A stretch of 64,000 nt of DNA from Arthrobacter sp. SDTb3-6 (GCF_013376095.1 NZ_JAAMFN010000015.1:1-64000); one strand, 5' to 3'; shown: positions 25,939 through 35,114, counted from the first letter of the stretch. A program made the numbers and translations. Notes: a model not told the origin generated them from the letters alone.

Positions 25939-26098
25939 TGGGGAAAGTTGCCCCGGTTGCAACCGGGCGTTGGGGAAAGTTGCCCCGGTTGCAACCGGGC
26001 GTTGGGGAATGTTGCCCCGGTTGCAACCGGGCGTTGGGGAATGTTGCCCCGGTTGCAACCGGGCGTTGGGGAATGTTGCCCCGGTTGCAACCGGGCGT
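25939..26098. repeat. Five tandem 32-bp repeats with a central palindrome
   Basis: Five contiguous 32-bp units start at 25939, 25971, 26003, 26035 and 26067. Each contains the perfect 16-bp palindrome CCCGGTTGCAACCGGG. Units 1 and 2 have GGGGAAAG, units 3-5 have GGGGAATG, the main difference seen. The array fills the space between the stop codons of the convergent protease and hrpA genes, ending 3 bp from the hrpA stop. 32 bp is not a multiple of three, arguing against a coding function. Confidence 0.95.
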
Positions 26099-26101
26099 TG
26101 G

Positions 26102-29100
26102 TTATTCGGCCAAGGCCTTCGACAGTGCCACGCGGACCCGCTTTTCCGAGACCGAATACGCCGTGCCCAGCTCCACGGCGAACAGGCTGACGCGCAGTTC
26201 CTCCAACATCCAGCGCACGTGCTCCAGCCCAGCCGTTGACCGCTGGCCGGGCAGCAGGGCGGCCACGGCGTCGTCGTACTCGTCTTCCAGCCGCTGCACG
26301 GCGGCCATCGACTGACCGTCCCGGGCCACATTCGAGGGCAGCTTCTCCAGCCGGCGCTCAATCGCGGCCAGGTAGCGCGGCAGCTGGCTGAGCTGGGCGA
26401 AGCCGGTCTTGGCCACAAAACCGGGATAGACCAGCAGTTCCAGCTGCTGCCTGATGTCGTTGAGGGCACTGATCAGCGGCAGGCTGTTGCTGGCCCGCAG
26501 CGCCTTGTCGATCCGCAGCTTCGACGCCAGCACGCGTTCGACGACGGCCGTCACCGTGAACACCGTGTCAATGAGCTCGGCCCGGACCGTTTCATACAGG
26601 GCATCAAACGCGTTCCGGTCCCAGGGCAGGGCCGCGGGTGTGAGCTTGTCGATGGTGGCCAGCGTGCAGTCGGCGATCAGCTCCGCCACCGAGCCGTGCG
26701 GGTTTTGGCTGAACGTGAGCTTTTCGGTGTTGCTCAGGTGCTCGAGCACGTACCGGTCGGGGGAGGGCACCCGCAGGGCGAGGAGCCTGATGACGCCGCC
26801 ACGCATGGCGGATTCCTGCGCATCACGGCGCTGGAACACGCGCAGTCCGGCCGTGGCGCCCTCGTCCACCAGGGCCGGGTAACCCGTCACGGTGTGCCCG
26901 GAGACCAGCCGCTTCACCTCGCGCGGCAGCGTGCCCACGCTCCACTCGGTGAGCCCGGTGCGCTCGGCAATGCCCTCTGGTCCGCGGGTGTCACCGGTCG
27001 AGCTTGTCGAGACACCTGGTCTCGACGGGTCCGGTCCCCGGGTGCCGCCCGACCCCCGGGGCGTGACGGTCTTCGGCGTGGCCCCGAGTTGTTCGGCAAT
27101 GGCCCGGCGCGTGGCGCCGGCCAGTCGTGACTGCAGCGCCGGGAGGTCCTGGCCATCTTCGAGGATGCGGCCGTTCTTGTCCACCACGGAGAACGTCATG
27201 CGCAGGTGGGAGGGCACGGCGTCCCAGTTCCACGACCCCGGCGGGATGATGTGCCCCTTGATCCTGCGCAGGGCCAGTTCCAGCGACGGCTCCAGCGCGT
27301 CCACGGCAGGGTCGAAGTCGGCGGCCAGGGCCGCGGCCGCCTGCCGTCCCACGTCCGGGGCGGGGATGAAGTTCTTGCGCACGGCCTTGGGCAGCGACTT
27401 GATCAGCGCCGTCACCAGCTCCGCGCGCAGCCCGGGGATCTGCCACCGGAACGGGGCCTCGTGCAGCTGGTTCAAAAACAACAGCGGCACCTGCACGGTC
27501 ACGCCGTCGGACGGGTTGGGTGCGGAACCCGGCGCGGTCGGGTGGAACTCGTAGGAGAGCGGCAGCTCAAACTCGCCCTCGGTCCAGGTCTTCGGGAACG
27601 CGGCCCCGTCGAGCTCGGGCTCCTCGGCCATGACCACGTGCGCGTCGAAGTCCAGCAGCGAAGGGTTCTTGTGCCGGGCGTCCTTCCACCACTTGTCAAA
27701 GTGCCGCTCGGAGACCACGCCGGGCCCCACCCGCTCGTCGTAAAACTCAAAGAGTGCCTCGTCGTCCACGCGCAGGTCGCGGCGCCGCATGCGGGTTTCC
27801 AGCTCCTCCACTTCGGCGAGCAGGGCCTGGTTGCGGTGGAAGAACTTGTGGTTGGTGTGCCAGTCTCCCTCCACCAGGGCGTGCCGGATGAACAGCTCCC
27901 GGCTCAATTCCGGGTCGATACGTCCGTAGTGGACGCGGCGGTCGGGCACGATCGGCACGCCGTACAGGGTGACCTTCTCATGTGCCATGACCGAGCCCAT
28001 CTTCTTGGACCAGTGCGGCTCGGAGTAGCTGCGCTTCACCAGGTCCGGGGCCACCTCCTCGGCCCACAGGGGATCGAACTTGGCGGCCACGCGGGCCCAC
28101 AGCCGCGACGTTTCCACGAGTTCGGCGGCCATGACCCAGTCCGGCGACTTCTTGAACAGCGCCGAGCCCGGGAACACCATGAACTTGGTCCCGCGCGCGC
28201 CGGCATACTCGCGCTTGCGCGCATCATAGAGGCCGATGTGGCTGAGCAGCCCCGTCAGCAGGGACATGTGGATGGCGTCGTGGTTGGCCACCGGGTCAAT
28301 GCCGCTGCCGGAGACCTTGATGCCCAGCGGCTTGCCCATCTGCTTGAGCTGGGTGAACAAATCCTGCCATTCACGCACGCGCAGGTAGTTGATGAACTCG
28401 GCCTTGCACAACCTGCGGAACGCACTGGAGGACAGCTCCGCCTGCTTCTCCTTGATGTAGCGCCACAGGTTCAAAAAGCCCGTGAAATCGGAATTCGCAT
28501 CCACAAAGCGCTTGTGCTTTTCGGCGGCGAGCTGCTGCTTGTTTGTGCCGTCCCCCTGGGGGCGCTCACGCGGGTCCTGGATGGTCAGCGCGGCTGCGAG
28601 CACCATGACCTCCGCGGCCACGCCGCGTTTCGCGGCTTCCACGATCATCCGTCCCAGCCGCGGATCCACCGGAAGCTGGGAGAGCTGGCGTCCGACGCCG
28701 GTGATCCCGCCTTGGGCGTTCACCGCGCCCAGCTCGCGCAGCAGGGTCACGCCGTCGGTGATGGCCCGGGAGTCCGGTGGCTGCACAAACGGGAACTTCT
28801 CCACGTCCCTGGGTCCCTTTGCCACGCCCATGGCAGCCATCTGGAGGATGACGGCGGCCAGGTTGGTGCGCAGGATCTCGGGGTCCGTGAACTCGCTGCG
28901 GGCGTCGAAATCCTCCTCCGAGTACAGCCGGATGCAGATGCCGTCGGACACGCGGCCGCAGCGGCCCGAACGTTGGTTCGCACTTGCCTGGGACACGCGC
29001 TCGATGGGCAGGCGCTGCACCTTGGTCCGATGCGAATACCGGGAGATGCGGGCCGTGCCGGGGTCAATCACATACTTGATGCCCGGCACCGTCAGCGACG

Positions 29101-30064
29101 TCTCGGCCACATTGGTCGCCAGGACAATGCGCCGGCGCGTGCCCGGGGTGAACACGGCGTGCTGCTCGGCCAGCGACAGCCGGGCAAACAGGGGCAGGAT
29201 CTCGGCGTCGCGCAGCCGCGGGTTGGTCTTGATGCGGCCCCGCAGGGCCTCGGCCGCGTCGCGGATTTCGCGCTCGCCGGAGAAGAAGATCAGGATGTCC
29301 CCGGGTGCTTCGCGGGAGAGCTCCTCCACGGCGTCGCCCACGGCATCGAGCGGGTCCCGGTCCTCCTCACGGTTGCCGCCGTCTTCCCGGTTCCCGCCGT
29401 GTCGGTTCCGGTCCGCGCCCGCGCCAAGTTCGTCGTCGTCCTCCCCCTTGGCGGGGCCGGAGAGCGGGCGGTAGCGGATTTCCACGGGGAAGGTGCGTCC
29501 GGAGACCTCCATGATGGGCGCCGGGCCCCCGGGGGAGGCGAAGTGCTCGGCGAAGCGTTCCGGGTCGATCGTGGCCGAGGTGATGATGACCTTCAAGTCC
29601 GGGCGCTGGGGCAGGATCTGGCGAAGGTAGCCGAGGATGAAGTCGATGTTCAGGGAACGCTCGTGGGCCTCGTCGATGATGAGGACGGAGTATTTGCGCA
29701 GCAGTTTGTCGCGCTGGATTTCCGCCAGCAGGATGCCGTCGGTCATCAACTTGATCTTGGTCTGCGGGCCCACGTGGCCGGTGAAGCGGACCTGGAAGCC
29801 CACTTCCTCGCCGATCTTGACGTCGAGTTCGCTGGCGATGCGCTCGGCCACGGTGCGGGCGGCGAGGCGGCGCGGCTGCGTGTGCCCGATCAGGCCCTTC
29901 TCCGCCAGCCCCAGCTCCACGCACATTTTCGGGATCTGGGTGGTCTTTCCGGAGCCCGTCTCGCCGGCGATGATGGTGACCTGGTTGGCGGCGATGGCGG
30001 CCATGAGGTCCTCGCGGCGTTCCGAGACGGGAAGCGCGGCGGGGTAGGTGATGGTGAAAGTCAT
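26102..30064 (-). CDS. hrpA: ATP-dependent RNA helicase HrpA
   Basis: A 1320-residue DEAH-box helicase, the usual length for bacterial HrpA. Walker A GETGSGKT is at 34-41, the DEAH box in LIIDEAHERS at 131-134, motif III TSATID near 180, and motif VI QRSGRCGR near 360. Family-specific C-terminal domains follow (DUF3418 region to the end). A proline/glycine-rich linker near residue 1015 contains an in-frame copy of a GTCGAG-type repeat. HrpA rescues stalled ribosomes and processes mRNAs in E. coli. It is monocistronic, divergent from the GNAT gene. Confidence 0.93.
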   Translation of the reverse strand: MTFTITYPAALPVSERREDLMAAIAANQVTIIAGETGSGKTTQIPKMCVELGLAEKGLIGHTQPRRLAARTVAERIASELDVKIGEEVGFQVRFTGHVGPQTKIKLMTDGILLAEIQRDKLLRKYSVLIIDEAHERSLNIDFILGYLRQILPQRPDLKVIITSATIDPERFAEHFASPGGPAPIMEVSGRTFPVEIRYRPLSGPAKGEDDDELGAGADRNRHGGNREDGGNREEDRDPLDAVGDAVEELSREAPGDILIFFSGEREIRDAAEALRGRIKTNPRLRDAEILPLFARLSLAEQHAVFTPGTRRRIVLATNVAETSLTVPGIKYVIDPGTARISRYSHRTKVQRLPIERVSQASANQRSGRCGRVSDGICIRLYSEEDFDARSEFTDPEILRTNLAAVILQMAAMGVAKGPRDVEKFPFVQPPDSRAITDGVTLLRELGAVNAQGGITGVGRQLSQLPVDPRLGRMIVEAAKRGVAAEVMVLAAALTIQDPRERPQGDGTNKQQLAAEKHKRFVDANSDFTGFLNLWRYIKEKQAELSSSAFRRLCKAEFINYLRVREWQDLFTQLKQMGKPLGIKVSGSGIDPVANHDAIHMSLLTGLLSHIGLYDARKREYAGARGTKFMVFPGSALFKKSPDWVMAAELVETSRLWARVAAKFDPLWAEEVAPDLVKRSYSEPHWSKKMGSVMAHEKVTLYGVPIVPDRRVHYGRIDPELSRELFIRHALVEGDWHTNHKFFHRNQALLAEVEELETRMRRRDLRVDDEALFEFYDERVGPGVVSERHFDKWWKDARHKNPSLLDFDAHVVMAEEPELDGAAFPKTWTEGEFELPLSYEFHPTAPGSAPNPSDGVTVQVPLLFLNQLHEAPFRWQIPGLRAELVTALIKSLPKAVRKNFIPAPDVGRQAAAALAADFDPAVDALEPSLELALRRIKGHIIPPGSWNWDAVPSHLRMTFSVVDKNGRILEDGQDLPALQSRLAGATRRAIAEQLGATPKTVTPRGSGGTRGPDPSRPGVSTSSTGDTRGPEGIAERTGLTEWSVGTLPREVKRLVSGHTVTGYPALVDEGATAGLRVFQRRDAQESAMRGGVIRLLALRVPSPDRYVLEHLSNTEKLTFSQNPHGSVAELIADCTLATIDKLTPAALPWDRNAFDALYETVRAELIDTVFTVTAVVERVLASKLRIDKALRASNSLPLISALNDIRQQLELLVYPGFVAKTGFAQLSQLPRYLAAIERRLEKLPSNVARDGQSMAAVQRLEDEYDDAVAALLPGQRSTAGLEHVRWMLEELRVSLFAVELGTAYSVSEKRVRVALSKALAE
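26996..27026. repeat. GTCGAG-type repeat inside hrpA
   Basis: GGTCGAGCTTGTCGAGAC is followed by an inverted repeat GTCGAGAC/GTCTCGAC with a 5-bp centre (27006-27026). A near-identical 17-mer, GGTCGAGCCTGTCGAGA, occurs after rho at 48999-49015. In hrpA it encodes about 12 residues (RPGVSTSSTGDT) in a low-complexity linker. It looks like a dispersed intergenic repeat that has been captured in frame. Confidence 0.7.
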
Positions 30065-30276
30065 GGTGCCACCCAGTTTATGCCGATATTGGCGCGGTGG
30101 GCTTCGGGGTGCTTTGGTGCCAAAGCAGGCCGGCGGGCGGTGAACTGCCCCAGGCTGCGCAGGCGCCTGCCGCCACGGTGGGCCCCGGGGCCCTCACCAG
30201 GGCACCTCCTGCTTGGCGGGCGTGGCCGGGGCTCTGGCCTGCGCCGCAGCCGGGGTGGGCGTGAGAGGCTGGGGGA

Positions 30277-30795
30277 ATGGCCCAGGAAAACAAATTCCCC
30301 CGCTCGACGGCGCTGGCGAACCTTGCGCCCGCCGGCCGGAGCTTCGTGCTGCGGCGGGCGCAGGAGTCCGACGTCGGCCCGATCGTCGGGCTGTTGGCCG
30401 CGGACCAGCTGCGGGCGGCCGTTGACTCCGCCGCACCCGAACGCCGGGGCCCCTATTTGGCCGCGTTCCACGCCATCGATGCCGACCCCGCCCATTTGCT
30501 GTGCGTGGTGGACGACGACGCCGGCACTGTGGTTGCCACCATGCAGCTGTCCCTTCTGCCGGGCCTGGCCCGCGGCGGCTCCGCCCGCCTGCAGATTGAG
30601 GCGGTCCGGGTTGCCGGCCGGCTGCGCGGCAACGGACTGGGCTCAGCCATGATCGGGTGGGCCGTTGCCGAAGGGCGCCGCCGCGGGGCCGTCCTGGTCC
30701 AGTTGACGTCGGATCTTTCCCGGACGGACGCCCACCGCTTTTATGAGCGGCTGGGCTTCGTCCACTCCCACGCCGGATTCAAGCTGGTCCTTTAG
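30277..30795 (+). CDS. GNAT-family N-acetyltransferase
   Basis: A 172-residue acetyltransferase. The acetyl-CoA loop is VAGRLRGNGLGSAMIGWAVAEG (motif A, about 111-132), and the C-terminal HRFYERLGFVHSHAGFKL is the usual motif B end. It resembles single-domain enzymes acting on small amines or protein N-termini. Substrate unknown. The 212-bp gap to divergent hrpA must hold both promoters; no clear boxes are visible. Confidence 0.82.
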   Translation: MAQENKFPRSTALANLAPAGRSFVLRRAQESDVGPIVGLLAADQLRAAVDSAAPERRGPYLAAFHAIDADPAHLLCVVDDDAGTVVATMQLSLLPGLARGGSARLQIEAVRVAGRLRGNGLGSAMIGWAVAEGRRRGAVLVQLTSDLSRTDAHRFYERLGFVHSHAGFKLVL

Positions 30796-30994
30796 CCGTT
30801 GCGCCGTTCCGCCGCCGGGTTGCTGCTGCCGGGCTCGGGCGTGCCTGGGCCGCCGGGCCGGGGCCGGGGGTGCTTTTGCGAGGGTTCCGCTGCCCGGCTG
30901 CTGCGCGCCGGGCCACTCATGAATTGCTGCGGGTCCTGCCACGCGGGGTGGAAAAATACTGCTGCCTGTTCCCTCCACAGGGGGTGCCCGGCCG

Positions 30995-33121
30995 ATGGTT
31001 GTTGACATTTCGGGTTGCTCCCCGTTCCTGCCCGGGCAGTCCATTTTAGGCTTGAGGCAGCAGGGAAGTTGGTGGTTTTCGAACACGGTTTCCATATCTT
31101 GGGGGCCGCTGGGGGACCCGGGTGCACAGGCAGAGGGGGTGGAGGCGGTGGCGGTGCCGGAATGGAATGCCACGGTCAGTGCCGGCGTGTCTGCAGGCAC
31201 TGTGCCCGAGGTGGCGGGCCCGGACCCACTCGGACGATTGGTCGCCACCGTGGCAGGTGCAGCAACGGGCCCTGACGGCTTGCCGTCCGCTCCTGCTGCC
31301 GGCGGGGCCATGGGTCCCATGGACGCGGCCGATCCTGCTTCATTGGTGGTCGAAGCCGCCACGGCCCTGGCCGGCGTGTGTGGCGGATTCTTTGACCCTG
31401 CGGTGTTGGCCCAGCTGGATGCAGCCTTGGCCCTTGAACTGGCCGCCCAGGCCCGTGACCGGGCCGTGGAAGCCGGTGAGCTGTTGGATGCGGGCGTGCG
31501 GGAGGGGCGGGCCGCGGCGTTCCTGGAGCGGCTGGCGTGCCGCGCCGCAGCATGCAGGGCCGCCGCGACCCGGGCCGGGAAGCTTGCCGGGGAGGCCGCC
31601 TCGGTCGTTGCTGCGTTCGGTGGTTCCGTGGGTGCCGGGGGATACGACCCGGACGTCGTGGACCGGGTTTCCGGCGCGGTCCTGGTGAATGTCATAACCG
31701 GGCTGGAAGAAGCCAAAAATGCCTTGACAGCGGTGCAGATGCAGGCCGAGGTGCTCTTCACGGCCCAGCAGCGCCTGGTCCAGGCCCGCACAGGGGTGCC
31801 GAAAGCCAAGCTCGGCCGGGACGTGGGGGTGCAGGTCGGGCTCGCCCGGCATGAATCCGCCCACCGCGGGCGCCAGCTGGCCGAGCTTGCCGCCGTCGTG
31901 GTGCGCGAGCTCCCACACACCATGGACGCCGTCACGGCCGGGATCATCGGGGAGGACCGGGCGAGGATAGTGGCATCCGAGACGGTATTCCTCTCTGCCG
32001 AACACCGCGCCGACGTCGACGCGCTGATCTGCGCAGACCAGGAGAAACTGGCAGGCATGGGCTCCCGGCAAATCGCCACTGCGGCCAGGGCCGAGGCCTA
32101 CCGGCTCGAGCCCGAAGTTTTCGCCCAGCGCCGGGAGAAAGCGGTTGCGGACCGCTACGTGTCCCTGCGCCCGGCTGCGGATGGGATGACTCTGCTCAGC
32201 GCCCTGATCCCACTGAAGCACGGGGTCACTGTCATCAACGCCCTCACCCAGGTAGCCGACGCGGCCAAGGCCGCAGGCGACGGCCGGGGCCGCGGACAGC
32301 TCATGGCCGACGCCCTCATCCACCGCCTGACGCGGCACGTGCCGTGTGACGAGGGCCAGGGCGGTGTGGGCGACCATCGCGGCCCAACACCGGAAAATGC
32401 CGGGTCGCGGCATGGCAGTGTACTGGAACCGGGTGCGCTGGGACCGGGTGCACTGGGACCGGGTGTACTGGGTGGCGTGGCGGCACCTCCGCACACCCCG
32501 GGCTTGTGCACCACCGTCACCGAACCGGACATCATGATTGAGCTCGTCATGACCGACCGGTCCCTCTTTGACGGTGCGGGCGACCCCGCCATCATCACCG
32601 GCCACGGACCGATCCCCGCGCCCGAAGCCGGCACCATGGTGCTGGGGACGGCGTCGGGGAAATCCGGCTTCTCGCCCAAACTGTGGCTGCGCCGTCTTTT
32701 CACCCATCCTGAGAGCGGAGCCCTGCTCAGTATGGACTCCCGGGCCCGCTTCTTTCCCGAGGGAATGAAGGAGTTCCTGCGCCTGCAGTACCAGCGCTGC
32801 GCCAGCCCTTACTGCGATGCACCGATTCGCAACTACGACCACATCAAGTCCTGGGCCGCAGGCGGCACCACCAGCATTCCCAACGGACAAGGCCTCTGCG
32901 CCGCCTGCAACCAGGCCAAGGAAGCCCCCGGCTGGACCGTAGCGCCCACCATCGGACCGCCGGCCGGCGAGGGACCACTGCCCGGTAAAGCCCCGCCCGG
33001 CTCAGCCCCGCCCGGTACGACCACCACCACGCCCACGGGGCACAGCTACACGGCCGTCGCGCCAGCCCTGCCGGGCACCAGCCGCCGCAAACGGCGCAGA
33101 AGGCGCAGAAGGCGAAGCTGA
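30995..33121 (+). CDS. DUF222/HNH endonuclease-domain protein
   Basis: A protein of up to 708 residues typical of the multi-copy DUF222/HNH (13E12-like) family of actinobacteria. The DUF222 region covers about 100-450 (KNALTAVQMQAEVLFTAQQRLVQ ... ITAGIIGEDRARIVASET). The C-terminal HNH domain is CASPYCDAPIRNYDHIKSWAAGGTTSIPNGQGLCAACNQAKE. A GALGPGALGPGVLGG tandem repeat lies near residue 482 and the tail is poly-Arg. The start is uncertain; GTG near 31138 is an alternative. These are suspected mobile or homing-related proteins. Confidence 0.83.
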   Translation: MVVDISGCSPFLPGQSILGLRQQGSWWFSNTVSISWGPLGDPGAQAEGVEAVAVPEWNATVSAGVSAGTVPEVAGPDPLGRLVATVAGAATGPDGLPSAPAAGGAMGPMDAADPASLVVEAATALAGVCGGFFDPAVLAQLDAALALELAAQARDRAVEAGELLDAGVREGRAAAFLERLACRAAACRAAATRAGKLAGEAASVVAAFGGSVGAGGYDPDVVDRVSGAVLVNVITGLEEAKNALTAVQMQAEVLFTAQQRLVQARTGVPKAKLGRDVGVQVGLARHESAHRGRQLAELAAVVVRELPHTMDAVTAGIIGEDRARIVASETVFLSAEHRADVDALICADQEKLAGMGSRQIATAARAEAYRLEPEVFAQRREKAVADRYVSLRPAADGMTLLSALIPLKHGVTVINALTQVADAAKAAGDGRGRGQLMADALIHRLTRHVPCDEGQGGVGDHRGPTPENAGSRHGSVLEPGALGPGALGPGVLGGVAAPPHTPGLCTTVTEPDIMIELVMTDRSLFDGAGDPAIITGHGPIPAPEAGTMVLGTASGKSGFSPKLWLRRLFTHPESGALLSMDSRARFFPEGMKEFLRLQYQRCASPYCDAPIRNYDHIKSWAAGGTTSIPNGQGLCAACNQAKEAPGWTVAPTIGPPAGEGPLPGKAPPGSAPPGTTTTTPTGHSYTAVAPALPGTSRRKRRRRRRRRS

Positions 33122-33228
33122 AACCGCCGCGGCAGGTGCCCACGGGCCGTACGCACCGGATACGGCAGGACTTTCAGCCAGGGTGTGTCCTTGTACTGGT
33201 TCGTGCGCGATGGGAGGAGGATTGTGGC

Positions 33229-33771
33229 ATGTCCGCCGACCGCACCATGCGCATCCACAGCCCCGAATTCAAGTCAATGGCGGAGAGGGTCCTGCAGGTC
33301 ACCGCGCTCACGTCGAGGCTGAATGCCCTGCCCTTTGGTGACGAAGCGGGCAAGGCTGCACTGCTCGGGCAGATCCTGGGCCGGCCGCTGCCGTCAGGGG
33401 TGACGGTCTATCCGCCGTTCTACACGGACCACGGGCTCAATCTGCACCTCGCCGAACGGGTCTTCATCAACCAGGGCTGCACTTTCCTGGACTATGCGGG
33501 CATCCGGCTCGGCGAGGGCGTGATGATCGGCCCCAAGGCCACGCTGATCACCAGCGGCCATCCGGTCAATCCGGCAGAACGCAGGCTGTACCTCACCGGC
33601 GCCCCCATCGACGTGGCGGAAAACGTGTGGATCGGTGCGGGTGCAACGATCCTGCCCGGTGTCAGCATTGGACGCGATGCCGTCATCGCCGCCGGATCGG
33701 TTGTGGCCGACGACGTGCCGGCGGCGAGCCTGGTGACCGGACCAAAGGCCGGGGTGCGACGGCGCTGGTGA
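33229..33771 (+). CDS. Left-handed beta-helix sugar O-acetyltransferase (maltose/galactoside type)
   Basis: A 180-residue hexapeptide-repeat acyltransferase. An N-terminal alpha-helical part (MRIHSPEFKSMAERVLQVTALTSRLNALPFGD) is followed by hexapeptide coils (GVMIGPKATLITSGHPVNPAERR ... VWIGAGATILPGVSIGRDAVIAAGSVV). The conserved His in SGHPV is the likely base. The family transfers acetyl groups from acetyl-CoA to sugars. ATG 33229 is chosen because GGGAGGAGG lies just upstream; an earlier in-frame ATG has no such site. Confidence 0.84.
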   Translation: MSADRTMRIHSPEFKSMAERVLQVTALTSRLNALPFGDEAGKAALLGQILGRPLPSGVTVYPPFYTDHGLNLHLAERVFINQGCTFLDYAGIRLGEGVMIGPKATLITSGHPVNPAERRLYLTGAPIDVAENVWIGAGATILPGVSIGRDAVIAAGSVVADDVPAASLVTGPKAGVRRRW

Positions 33772-33851
33772 CGGCTGCCATGGCTGCCCAAGCCCGCCAA
33801 GCCGGGGCAGCGCGGCCAGGGGACGATGGCCTGGCCGGGCAGGGGCCGGCG

Positions 33852-34421
33852 TCAGTTGCCGGCAGGGGCGAGGAGTGCCAGGATCGCGCGGGTGCTGCCG
33901 GTCTCCCCGAGCCTCGGAAAGATCCGGGTGAGGCTGTTGTTGTGCGCATCGGCACTCATGTCCGTCATGGCGTCGACCGCCAGTGTGACATTGAGGCCGA
34001 GCTCGTGGGCCTGGCGTGCGGTGGATTCGACGCCGATGCTGGTGGCCACGCCGGCCACGACCACCTGGGTGACACCCAGGCCGGCGAGGTGTTCGGCCAG
34101 CCCCGTGTTGGTAAAGGACCCCCACGTCCGCTTGACCACCACATGGTCCCCGGGCTGATGGTTCAGCCCGGCCACCAGCTCCGTGGCGTTGTCCGAGTGT
34201 GTTCCGGTCGCAGCCCGGGGCGGCTGCTCATTGCGGCCCGGGGCGCGGCCGTCCACGCGGACCAGGACCACGGGCAGTCCGCGGCTGCGGAATCCGGCAG
34301 CCAGGTCTGCAGCGTTTTGCACCACGGGGTCCATTGGATGCGCCGTGGGAAGGGCGGCCACTGAATTTTGCAGGTCGACAACAATGAGTGCGGTCCGTGG
34401 ATCGAGGGTGGTTACTGCCAT
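33852..34421 (-). CDS. Isochorismatase-fold hydrolase lacking the usual cysteine
   Basis: A 189-residue isochorismatase/cysteine-hydrolase-fold protein. The catalytic Asp is in LIVVDLQNS and the Lys in VVVKRTWGSF. At the position of the usual nucleophilic Cys (VATxxCVESTAR) the sequence is VATSIGVESTAR, with Gly as in true isochorismatases (EntB, PhzD). An amidase reaction is therefore unlikely; isochorismate or a related vinyl-ether substrate, or a non-catalytic role, is possible. No siderophore or phenazine genes are adjacent. Probably co-transcribed with the upstream methyltransferase. Confidence 0.8.
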   Translation of the reverse strand: MAVTTLDPRTALIVVDLQNSVAALPTAHPMDPVVQNAADLAAGFRSRGLPVVLVRVDGRAPGRNEQPPRAATGTHSDNATELVAGLNHQPGDHVVVKRTWGSFTNTGLAEHLAGLGVTQVVVAGVATSIGVESTARQAHELGLNVTLAVDAMTDMSADAHNNSLTRIFPRLGETGSTRAILALLAPAGN

Positions 34422-34481
34422 GAGATGCTCCTCTGAGGGGCGGATGGGGGACGGCGAAGTTGCTCGGAGATGGACGCGAGG

Positions 34482-35114
34482 CTACACGTCCGCGCGGCGG
34501 CTGGCGCGCACCACCTCGTCGTGGACCGCGACGGGCCCGCCGCCGTGGCCCTCGGATTGGCGCGGGCGGGACTCTGCCACCAGGACCTGCCACAACCCCG
34601 GATCCAGTGCCGACACCACCTCGCCGGCGTCGAAAAGCACTTCCGCCCGGTGCGGGCGGCGCGCGCCGGAATCCATGTCCGACGGTGCGTGCCCCACCAC
34701 CAGCAGCGTGCCACCCGGCGCGACGGCGGCAGCCAGCCGGGCAAACAGGGGCCCGCGATCCGCGCGGGGCAGCTGCATGAACTGGGCAGACACGAGGTCG
34801 AAGGCCCCCTCAGGGGGAGTCCACGCGAGCAGGTCCAGCTGCCGCCACGCGAGCGAGCCGGGCAGTTCCAGCCCGGCCGCGTGCCCGGCAGCCCGTTCCA
34901 ACGCAACACTGGAAATGTCGACGCCGGTCACCTGCCACCCGCGCCCGGCCAGCCAGACGGCATCGGCGCCCTCCCCGCAGCCCACGTCCAGCGCAGTCCC
35001 GGCTGGCAGTGCAGACACCTCGGCAACCAGCTGCGGGTTCGGGTTCCCGCTCCAAATGTGCCCGTGGCTGCCGTACCGGTCATTCCAGTACGCCTCGTCA
35101 AATTGCCGAATCAA
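34482..35114 (-). CDS. Class I SAM-dependent methyltransferase
   Basis: A 210-residue methyltransferase. Motif I is ALDVGCGEGADAVWLAGRGWQVTGVDIS (about 39-66), and an aromatic N-terminus (FDEAYWNDRYGSHGHIWSGNPN) recalls the thiopurine/TehB-like group. It lies 60 bp before the isochorismatase-fold gene on the same strand, with its own start preceded by GAGGAGAAG-like sequence (reverse complement of 35111-35126). Substrate unknown. Confidence 0.82.
   Translation of the reverse strand: MIRQFDEAYWNDRYGSHGHIWSGNPNPQLVAEVSALPAGTALDVGCGEGADAVWLAGRGWQVTGVDISSVALERAAGHAAGLELPGSLAWRQLDLLAWTPPEGAFDLVSAQFMQLPRADRGPLFARLAAAVAPGGTLLVVGHAPSDMDSGARRPHRAEVLFDAGEVVSALDPGLWQVLVAESRPRQSEGHGGGPVAVHDEVVRASRRADV

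Noticed and set aside
25939-26098. CRISPR array
   Set aside because: The repeats are contiguous with no variable spacers and no cas genes are near.
25716-26469. Open frames through the 32-bp repeats suggesting a repeat protein
   Set aside because: Unit length is not divisible by three and the frames have no start signals or conserved domain; the palindrome explains the pattern better.
27206-30652. A 1148-codon plus-strand frame opposite hrpA
   Set aside because: It is a high-GC antisense frame; hrpA on the minus strand has all helicase motifs over the same bases.
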